A stretch of DNA of 64,000 nt from Phytopseudomonas daroniae (GTDB lineage: Bacteria > Pseudomonadota > Gammaproteobacteria > Pseudomonadales > Pseudomonadaceae): the NCBI RefSeq assembly GCF_004327285.1, contig NZ_QJUI01000007.1, positions 62,001 to 126,000 of the forward strand, given 5' to 3'. Both the position numbers and the translations under genes were made by a program. The first letter of the stretch is position 1. The number at the start of each line of letters is the position of its first letter. The notes beneath the pieces were generated by a model that saw nothing but the letters and a program-made list of their open reading frames with translations, searched no databases and was not told the origin of the DNA. Shown piece by piece: positions 43,329-52,278 of this stretch.

Positions 43329-44588
43329 TTACAGGATCGACAGCGGGTAGTTGAAGATCAGGCGGTTCTCGTCGAACTCGTTGTTGCTGAAGTCGCGACG
43401 GATGCTCGCATTACGCCAGCGCATGCTCAGGTTCTTGAAGGCACCGCTCTGGATCACGTAGGCCAGCTCGGTCTCGCGGCCCCATTCCTTGCCGTCGTTG
43501 GTGGTGGCGGTCTGGATGTTGTCGCCGCTGATGTAACGGTTCATCAGGGTCAGACCCGGAATGCCCAGGCCGGCGAAGTTGAAGTCATGACGCACCTGCC
43601 AGGATTTCTCCTTGGCGTTGTCGTAGCTGGAGTTGTAGCTATCGTTGGCCAGGGTGCCGCCACTGGTGCCGTTGACGCGCATCCAGCCGGTGTCGCCGCT
43701 GACTCTCTGCAGGCCGACGAAGACGGTGTTGTTACCGTACTTGGCGGAGAACAGGCCGGAGTAGGTCTTGTTGTCCAGCTTGCCGGCGCGGGCGGAGCCG
43801 TCGTCTTCGCCCTGGAAGTAGCCGAGGTTGGCACCCAGAGTCCAGTCACCGATGGGTTGGCTGTGGGTCAGTTGCAGGTACTGCTGCTCGTAGACGTCCT
43901 TGAGCTCGGCGCCCCACAGACCGATCAGGGTGCGATCGTCATTGAACTTGTATTCGCCGCCGACGAAGTTGAAGCGGTCGGACACCCCGGCGGCACGACC
44001 GGGCACACCGTAGGTCATGTCTTCCATGCTGGCGTTGTTGCGTTCGCTGTTCTGGCGGAACTGGCCGCCATACAAGGTCAGACCGGCGATTTCGTTGGAG
44101 GTGAGCTGTGCGCCCTCGAAGGTTTGCGGCAGGGAACGGCCATCGTCCGAGCGCAGGATCGGCAGCACTGGCATCCATTCGCCGACTTTCAGTTCGGTCT
44201 TGGAGATTTTTGCTTTGGCGGCAAGGGCCAGGCGGCCGTAATCATCCGCCGGGCGACCATCGTCATGGCGCGGTAGCAGGCCGGTGCCGTAGGTGCCGCC
44301 ACCGCCATCGAGCTTGAGCGAGAGCATGCCCAGTGCGTCGACGCCGAAGCCGACTACGCCAGGGGTATAGCCGGAACGGGCGTCGAGGATGAAGCTCTGC
44401 GTCCACTCTTCGGCTTTGCTCTGGGGGTTGGTCGGGTTGGTGAAGTTGCGGTTGATGTAGAAGTTGCGCAGGTTCAAGGAGACCTTGGCGTCTTCGACGA
44501 AGCCTTCGGCCTGAGCTGCGAGGGGCAGGGCGAGGGCCATGCTACCGGCACTGAGCAAGCCCAGCGAGATGATTTTGCGTGTTGTCAT
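43329..44588 (-). CDS. OprD-family outer-membrane porin
   Basis: The product is 419 residues from ATG 44588 (MTTRKIISLGLLSAGSMALA), with signal cleavage after AQA at about residue 27. The mature start EGFVEDAKVSLNLRNFYINR is the hallmark of the OprD family, and the C-terminus (NRLIFNYPLSIL) is the expected last beta strand. OprD/OpdX porins admit specific acids or sugars. Its upstream region carries operator G, identical in pattern to those of the uronate genes, and a CA motif overlaps the start codon. Uronate or aldarate uptake is therefore a sound inference. Confidence 0.93.
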   Translation of the reverse strand: MTTRKIISLGLLSAGSMALALPLAAQAEGFVEDAKVSLNLRNFYINRNFTNPTNPQSKAEEWTQSFILDARSGYTPGVVGFGVDALGMLSLKLDGGGGTYGTGLLPRHDDGRPADDYGRLALAAKAKISKTELKVGEWMPVLPILRSDDGRSLPQTFEGAQLTSNEIAGLTLYGGQFRQNSERNNASMEDMTYGVPGRAAGVSDRFNFVGGEYKFNDDRTLIGLWGAELKDVYEQQYLQLTHSQPIGDWTLGANLGYFQGEDDGSARAGKLDNKTYSGLFSAKYGNNTVFVGLQRVSGDTGWMRVNGTSGGTLANDSYNSSYDNAKEKSWQVRHDFNFAGLGIPGLTLMNRYISGDNIQTATTNDGKEWGRETELAYVIQSGAFKNLSMRWRNASIRRDFSNNEFDENRLIFNYPLSIL

Positions 44589-44597
44589 TGTTGTTGT
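44587..44597 (-). promoter_or_regulatory. CA motif (Crc/Hfq site) overlapping the porin start
   Basis: The minus strand reads GGGAGCACAACAACAATG, with AACAACAA lying between the Shine-Dalgarno sequence and the ATG. Confidence 0.6.
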
Positions 44598-44721
44598 GCT
44601 CCCATTTTTTGAACAAGCCATCCTCTGCCGATCAGTGATCAACATGCCGTGAGGAAGGTATGGATAGCCCTGTGCAGGGCGACAGACCGGCGCGCGAACG
44701 CGCAGGACTCTGCTTCAGGCC

Positions 44722-44835
44722 CTAGCCGTCGGCGAATAAGTGGCGCGCAGGTATCGAGATGAATGCGACAAGCTGGGCAATGAAATCCGAGGCGAGCTGG
44801 AGTGGTGCGGAAAGAGTTAAGGCGACAGTCTTCAT
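44722..44835 (-). other. Possible 37-codon leader ORF in the porin transcript
   Basis: ATG 44835 opens MKTVALTLSAPLQLASDFIA and continues QLVAFISIPARHLFADG before a TAG. It lies between operator G and the porin start (a 278-bp leader). The ribosome site is weak (AGGTTG) and the peptide unrecognised, so translation is unproven. Confidence 0.3.
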
Positions 44836-44865
44836 GGTGCAACCTTTTTTGTTTTTATAAGGCTT

Positions 44866-44878
44866 GTTGTCATACAAC
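44866..44878. promoter_or_regulatory. Regulon operator site G (perfect GTTRTCRTAYRAC)
   Basis: The sequence GTTGTCATACAAC lies in the divergent porin-tautomerase gap, upstream of the porin gene. It contains the palindrome TTGTCATACAA-type core known for FadR-subfamily regulators of sugar acids. Confidence 0.72.
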
Positions 44879-45090
44879 ATTGGCGCTGATTATCTGCAGC
44901 TCTCAATCGGCTTGTCAACGCACTCCGATAAAAAGTTCCGTCAGAACCGTTTCCGATGCTTCAGCGGCGATCCCGTAATATGGGAAAGGCCGCGTATTCT
45001 GTGGGCTTGCAGTTATCGAAGCGGCTTATTTTTATGTGTCTGCATAGGGTCGAGCATACGACCTGGGCCGCAGGCGAATTAATAAGAAAT

Positions 45091-45110
45091 GTTGTGTGAT
45101 AACGTATGAC
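45091..45110. promoter_or_regulatory. Regulon operator site H (12/13) with overlapping half-site
   Basis: GTTGTGTGATAAC (reverse complement GTTATCACACAAC, one mismatch) runs into CGTATGAC. The GATAACGTATGAC extension is shared exactly with site F before kdgD copy 2. It lies 33 bp upstream of the tautomerase start at 45136. Confidence 0.65.
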
Positions 45111-45135
45111 GATATTTATCAGGGCGGAAAATCCC

Positions 45136-45492
45136 ATGCCGCATTGTCTTATCGAGGGCGCACGCTCGCTGGAAAAGTCGCTCGATCCCGAGGAGTTGGT
45201 AGCGCTGGTTCACGATGCCGCGATGGGCACAGGTTTGTTCAAGGAGGGCGAAGTGAAGGTGCGCCTAAGCCTTTACGAGCACTTCAGTGTCGGTGGCAGC
45301 CAGAATGATTTCGTGCACGTGATTTTTTATCTGCTGGCCGGCCGTACGGACGAGCAGAAGAAAACGCTGTCGATGGCTATCGTGCGCTCACTGGTAGAAC
45401 GCTTGCCTGATGTCGAGAGTATTTCGCTGGATGTGCGAGATATGCGCCGGGAAGCCTTCAGCAACAAGCGCAGTTGCCTGGACGCAGGCTGA
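45136..45492 (+). CDS. 5-carboxymethyl-2-hydroxymuconate isomerase (CHMI/HpcD)-family tautomerase
   Basis: The product is 118 residues from ATG 45136 (AGGGCGG upstream), so Pro2 becomes the catalytic N-terminal proline (MPHCLIEGARSLEK). Family features FVHVIFYLLAGRTDEQKKTL (about 67-86, conserved Arg) and DVRDMRREAFSNKR are present. CHMI acts in homoprotocatechuate breakdown, yet no such genes are nearby and the promoter carries a uronate-type operator. It may tautomerise an enol or keto sugar-acid intermediate. The family is sure; the substrate is not. Confidence 0.87.
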   Translation: MPHCLIEGARSLEKSLDPEELVALVHDAAMGTGLFKEGEVKVRLSLYEHFSVGGSQNDFVHVIFYLLAGRTDEQKKTLSMAIVRSLVERLPDVESISLDVRDMRREAFSNKRSCLDAG

Positions 45493-45562
45493 CAGCAGAG
45501 GTCGGGCGGCAGAAGCTGCTGCCCGAGCGGTGATGAGAGGCGTGCTGAAGAGCCAATAGACC

Positions 45563-46684
45563 CTATCCCCGGTAGTAGCGCTGCGCCACGAACGGCGTCT
45601 TGGCGACCTTCATGGCAACGCGTTTACCGCGCACCATCGCCCACACCTCGCTGTCGACCGCTACGTGACTGCTCTGTACGTAACCCATGGCCAGTGGCGC
45701 GGCCAGGCTCGGGCCGAAACCACCACTGCATACCTGGCCGATGATTTCGCCGTCGGCGTTCACCAGCTCCGCGCCTTCTCGTACCGGTGTTCGCTCCTGA
45801 GGCAGCAAGCCTACACGCTTGCGGCTGACGCCCTCGCGCTGCTGTGAGAAGATCCGCTCGGCGCCAGGGAAGCCACCAGGGCGTGTACCGTCAGCACGGC
45901 GTACTTTGGAAACCGCCCATAGCAGGCTTGCCTCGACAGGTGTGGTTTCCTCGCTCATGTCGTGCCCGTACAGACACAGCCCTGCCTCCAGGCGCAGCGA
46001 ATCTCGGGCACCCAGGCCAATCGCTTGCACTTCCGGCTCGGCCAGCAGGCTGCGTGCCAGGGTTTCTGCGTGCGCGGCGGGTACCGATATTTCGAAGCCG
46101 TCTTCACCGGTGTATCCCGAGCGGCTGACGTAGCAATCGACCCCGAGCAGGCGCACGGCAGCGAATTGCATGAAGGTCATCTGCGCGACTTCCGGCGCCA
46201 GGCGCGTGAGCACGTCGACGGCCTTGGGGCCCTGCAAGGCGAGCAGGGCGCGCTCGAAGCGCGGCTCGATCTGGCACTGGTTGGCGATGTGCTGCTGCAG
46301 GTGCATCAGATCCTGGTGCTTGCAGGCCGCATTGACGACCAGAAACAGGGTGTCGTCGCCCAGGTTGGCAACCATCAGGTCGTCGAGGATGCCGCCGTTC
46401 TCGTCTGTGAACATGGCATAGCGCTGAGTACCCACGGGCAGATCGACGATATCCACGGGCACCAGGCTTTCCAGCGCCTTGGCGGCATCGGCACCGCGCA
46501 GGATGATCTGTCCCATGTGCGAGACATCGAACAGACCCGCGGCTTCGCGGGTGTGCAGATGTTCCTTCATCACGCCGAGCGGGTATTGCACCGGCATCTC
46601 GTAACCGGCGAACGGCACCATGCGCGCCCCCAGTTCCAGGTGCAGTGCGTGGAGGGGAGTTTTCGCCAGAATTTCAGTGGTCAT
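45563..46684 (-). CDS. gcvT: Glycine cleavage system T protein (aminomethyltransferase)
   Basis: The product is 373 residues from ATG 46684 (MTTEILAKTPLHALHLELGA) with AGGAGAG upstream. Typical blocks are RMVPFAGYEMPVQY, LFDVSHMGQI and SRSGYTGEDGFEIS (about 195-208), and the catalytic Asp lies in the N-terminal folate domain. It transfers the aminomethyl carbon from lipoyl-GcvH to THF. It is the third gene of gcvH-gcvP-gcvT, 91 bp after gcvP. Confidence 0.96.
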   Translation of the reverse strand: MTTEILAKTPLHALHLELGARMVPFAGYEMPVQYPLGVMKEHLHTREAAGLFDVSHMGQIILRGADAAKALESLVPVDIVDLPVGTQRYAMFTDENGGILDDLMVANLGDDTLFLVVNAACKHQDLMHLQQHIANQCQIEPRFERALLALQGPKAVDVLTRLAPEVAQMTFMQFAAVRLLGVDCYVSRSGYTGEDGFEISVPAAHAETLARSLLAEPEVQAIGLGARDSLRLEAGLCLYGHDMSEETTPVEASLLWAVSKVRRADGTRPGGFPGAERIFSQQREGVSRKRVGLLPQERTPVREGAELVNADGEIIGQVCSGGFGPSLAAPLAMGYVQSSHVAVDSEVWAMVRGKRVAMKVAKTPFVAQRYYRG

Positions 46685-46742
46685 TGCGCTCTCCTGTATA
46701 GGCTGTGAGCGGCCCGCAACAGCGTGCGGGCGTATAGGGATC

Positions 46743-46767
46743 GGGCTGCCGAACCGGTCGGCAGCCC
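46743..46767 (-). other. Intercistronic hairpin between gcvP and gcvT
   Basis: A 10-bp perfect stem GGGCTGCCGA/TCGGCAGCCC with a five-base loop and no T-run. It is probably an mRNA processing or stability element inside the operon. Confidence 0.55.
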
Positions 46768-46775
46768 AGGCGCGA

Positions 46776-49628
<2,853 letters not shown>

Positions 49629-49637
49629 GGTTTTCTC

Positions 49638-50021
49638 TCAAGCGTCGGCTTTGGCGTTGAGCAGGCGCTCGTAGGCGTCCTGATCGAGCAGGCCGGCCAG
49701 CGCAGCAGCGTCGGTTGGGCGGAAGCGGAAGAACCAGCCTTGTCCCAGCGGTTCGGCATTGACCAGCTCGGGACTGGCTTCGAGGTCGGCGTTCACTTCG
49801 ACCACTTCACCATCGAGCGGCATGTCGATGTTGCTGGCTGCCTTCACCGACTCCAGCACCGCCACTTCTTCGCCAGCGGCATAGGCCTGCAGGTCGGGCA
49901 ACTGCACGAATACCACATCACCCAGTGCGTCTTGAGCGTAGGCGGTGATACCCACAGTGACCAGGCCGTCGGCCTCCTGACGCAGCCATTCGTGCTCGAC
50001 GGTAAAACGCAATTCGCTCAT
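49638..50021 (-). CDS. gcvH: Glycine cleavage system H protein
   Basis: The 127-residue lipoyl carrier has the lipoylated Lys in VAVLESVKAASNIDMPLDGE (about residue 63) and the family opening RFTVEHEWLRQEADGLVTVG. It is the first gene of the operon. Upstream lie a perfect-spacing sigma-54 promoter and three 18-bp activator repeats, which implies glycine-inducible GcsR-type control. Confidence 0.96.
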   Translation of the reverse strand: MSELRFTVEHEWLRQEADGLVTVGITAYAQDALGDVVFVQLPDLQAYAAGEEVAVLESVKAASNIDMPLDGEVVEVNADLEASPELVNAEPLGQGWFFRFRPTDAAALAGLLDQDAYERLLNAKADA

Positions 50022-50081
50022 GGGGACTCCTTGGTGGTCTGTGTGCCCATCTATGCGGGCGCGACTATTAGGGAAACCTTT

Positions 50082-50097
50082 AGCAAAGTAAGTGCCA
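50082..50097 (-). promoter_or_regulatory. Sigma-54 promoter of gcvHPT
   Basis: The minus strand reads TGGCACTTACTTTGCT. GG and GC are separated by exactly ten bases, matching the TGGCAC-N5-TTGC consensus. It lies about 60 bp upstream of the gcvH start. Confidence 0.8.
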
Positions 50098-50158
50098 TGT
50101 TATTTTTATCTTAAAAATCAATGCGTTAAATATATTCGTGAGTTCTTTTGCAGTCTTG

Positions 50159-50275
50159 TGTATCGATTTCGATACGACGCGCTCGGCACTTCCCTGCAAG
50201 CGTCAGCCAAGCCCCCTGATGTCGCTCCTGGCAAGCTTTGTGTCGTTTTGGATACGGTGTATTGAAATGAATACG
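50159..50275. promoter_or_regulatory. Three 18-bp activator repeats upstream of gcvHPT
   Basis: TGTATCG-N4-CGATACG (50159-50176, perfect palindrome), TGTGTCG-N4-GGATACG (50239-50256) and TGTATTG-N4-GAATACG (50258-50275) share one layout. From memory, GcsR of P. aeruginosa binds three 18-bp sites of form TGTAACG-N4-CGTTCCG before its gcv operon. The position 60-180 bp upstream of the -24 element suits an enhancer-binding protein. Confidence 0.68.
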
Positions 50276-50326
50276 ATGCGCTGCGCACTCGCTTTCTGCT
50301 GACCGAGCAAGGGCAGCAGGGCTGGA

Positions 50327-51130
50327 TCAGTGCAGGGCGGTATTTGCGCTCAACTGGCGCAGGCGATCACCCAGCCGGACATGTAGAGCAGGGTCATCGC
50401 ACAGCAGCAGGGCACGCTGGACATCGAAACGCTCCGCCTGTGGGCAATCCAGACGTTGGTAAAGATCCGCTCTGGCCAGATGATCGCCGACGTTCGGTGG
50501 TGCCAGCTGCAGCACGCGTTCGGCATCTTTCAGGGCGGACAAGTAGTCGTTTTCCTGCAGATGCAAATGGCGAAGATTGCGCGACAGGCGCACGATCATG
50601 CTGCGTGCGTCGCAGGCCAGCATGTGCTCGGCGTTCAGTTGAGCCCGAGGGCCTATGTAGCGCAGCAGCAGTTCGCGACAGTCGCGGGTATAGAGCCGGC
50701 GCCCGCCACATGGATCGAGCAGGTGGTCGGCACCGGGTACACGCAACAGGAAGTAACCGGGAAAGTTGACGCCCTGCAGTGGGATGTTCAGACGGCGTGC
50801 CAGCTCCAGGGCGATCAATGCGATGCTCAAGGGCTGGCCGCGACGGCGCTGTAGCACCTTGTGCAGCAGTGCCGCCTGTGGCCGCGCCGGGTTGTCGTCG
50901 TCTTCGTAGAAATGCAGGTCGTTGAGGCGGCGCAACAAGGGTTGCGCGAGTTCCTGTGGGGGATAGGTGGGAAGCCCGGCATCGACCTGATGCCGTAGGT
51001 TGTCGAGCTCATGCAGTACTTGCCTGGGCTGCACTGCCATATCGTGTTCGGCAGCGACCCACAGCGCTGCTTCGAAGAGCGCTGGCTGCTCGGTGTTCAG
51101 ACAGGCAAGGCAGTGGTCGCGTGCGCTCAT
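50327..51130 (-). CDS. SirB1-family protein (transglutaminase-like plus TPR)
   Basis: The product is about 267 residues from ATG 51130 with AGGAGG five bases before; a GTG two codons earlier overlaps that site and is unlikely. The transglutaminase-like core shows QRRRGQPLSIALIALELARR (about 95-114), VNFPGYFLLRVP and LLDPCGG. C-terminal TPR-like helices follow (YLSALKDAERVLQLAPPNVG). SirB1 proteins are widespread next to prmC/hemK in enterics; their activity is unknown. Here it stands between gcvH and yebG. Confidence 0.85.
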   Translation of the reverse strand: MSARDHCLACLNTEQPALFEAALWVAAEHDMAVQPRQVLHELDNLRHQVDAGLPTYPPQELAQPLLRRLNDLHFYEDDDNPARPQAALLHKVLQRRRGQPLSIALIALELARRLNIPLQGVNFPGYFLLRVPGADHLLDPCGGRRLYTRDCRELLLRYIGPRAQLNAEHMLACDARSMIVRLSRNLRHLHLQENDYLSALKDAERVLQLAPPNVGDHLARADLYQRLDCPQAERFDVQRALLLCDDPALHVRLGDRLRQLSANTALH

Positions 51131-51235
51131 GGTCACCTCCTGTAGGTGACCCTGTTTTAACCGCGCGCGCGTGCGCCGTCCAGAACTGATAGCTGAGGAT
51201 ATGTTGCCGGCGATCTGTGCAGCGCCGGCCAGCCA

Positions 51236-51499
51236 TCATTCTGCTTTCGGTTCGCTACTGAGCTCAGCGAGGGCATCGGGCTGATTCTTGAATGCCTTGG
51301 CGAACACATCGCGGTTTCTGGCCATGTAAATGCCCAGCTCCTCACCCTGTTCCTCGCTGAGGGACGGTACCGCCTTCTGCAGCACTTCGCTGAGCAGTTC
51401 TGCCAGCTCCAGCATCTTGTCGTGACGATCGGCTTCGGCTTTATCCATAAATAAATGCTCCGGATCGCGACTGCTGCGGTACACCACTTCGACGGCCAT
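51236..51499 (-). CDS. yebG: YebG family SOS-inducible protein
   Basis: The 87-residue protein begins MAVEVVYRSSRDPEHLFMDK and continues AEADRHDKMLELAELLSEVL, matching the YebG pattern (MAVEVKYVV...KEADAYDKMLD). E. coli YebG is a LexA-controlled DNA-damage protein of unclear role. A perfect LexA box lies 41 bp upstream, supporting both the assignment and SOS control. Confidence 0.9.
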   Translation of the reverse strand: MAVEVVYRSSRDPEHLFMDKAEADRHDKMLELAELLSEVLQKAVPSLSEEQGEELGIYMARNRDVFAKAFKNQPDALAELSSEPKAE

Positions 51500-51539
51500 T
51501 CATCACCTCTACGCCTTCACGCTAATAGTTGAAAATATA

Positions 51540-51555
51540 CTGTTCATGCATACAG
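51540..51555. promoter_or_regulatory. LexA (SOS) box
   Basis: CTGTTCATGCATACAG matches CTGT-N8-ACAG exactly. It lies 41 bp before the yebG start on the minus strand; psiE on the other side starts 240 bp away and is a less likely target. Confidence 0.82.
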
Positions 51556-51795
51556 TTTTAGCAAGCATAATGAACCGCACTGCGTTTGAACAGGGTAAAC
51601 ATGATTCTCTGTGTGCGCGGCATCTTGTCACGTGCCTCGCCTTGCCGCTTCCGTGCCTTTTCGGTGGCGGCAGGCTTCTCTGTGCCATGGCAGTCATTCT
51701 GGCCAGCTTCACTGGTCTTGTTCCTGCATGGGAATGTCACGCAGACGCGCCATGATGCTGCGTTTCGACTGCATCGATCGTTAAAGGGGAAGCAT

Positions 51796-52269
51796 ATGAA
51801 GTGGGTAGATAACAGCCGCAAGCAGATGCACAAGGGGGCGAATTCGATCGGCAACCTGTTCGTCGAGGGCTTTCACTACCTGGGTTTGTTCGTCATTGGC
51901 GGCGCTACTGCCTGGGCGTCGGTCGCGGCCTTTCTGGGCATGCTCGAGAAGGGCAGTGCCAGCGTGGACGACATTCTGCTGCTGTTCATATACCTGGAGC
52001 TGGGGGCGATGGTCGGCATTTACTTCAAGACCAATCATCTGCCGATCCGCTTTCTGCTGTACATCGCCATCACCGCGCTGACCCGCTACCTGATCGGCGA
52101 TGTGTCCCATCACAAGGCACCGGATATCGGCCTGCTGTACCTGTGTGGCGGCATCTTCTTCCTGGCGCTGTCGGTGCTGGCGGTGCGCTTCGCCTCGTAC
52201 AAGTTTCCGTCCAGCAAGGCCATCGACGCCACCGGCGAAGTGGTTGGCGACAACTATTCCGAGAAGTGA
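51796..52269 (+). CDS. psiE: Phosphate-starvation-inducible PsiE family protein
   Basis: The product is 157 residues from ATG 51796 (AAGGGGA upstream); the frame is open to 51586 but that part looks non-coding. Four membrane helices are present, with the family block LFIYLELGAMVGIYFKTNHLPIRFLLYIAITALTRYLI (about residues 62-99, in pieces) rich in conserved Glu, Lys and Arg. PsiE function is unknown. It is divergent from yebG and convergent with the helicase gene. Confidence 0.87.
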   Translation: MKWVDNSRKQMHKGANSIGNLFVEGFHYLGLFVIGGATAWASVAAFLGMLEKGSASVDDILLLFIYLELGAMVGIYFKTNHLPIRFLLYIAITALTRYLIGDVSHHKAPDIGLLYLCGGIFFLALSVLAVRFASYKFPSSKAIDATGEVVGDNYSEK

Positions 52270-52278
52270 CGGCGCTTT

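Noticed and set aside
50022..50326. Possible glycine riboswitch upstream of gcvH
   Set aside because: No tandem aptamer-like conserved cores were seen; the region is explained by a sigma-54 promoter and activator repeats.
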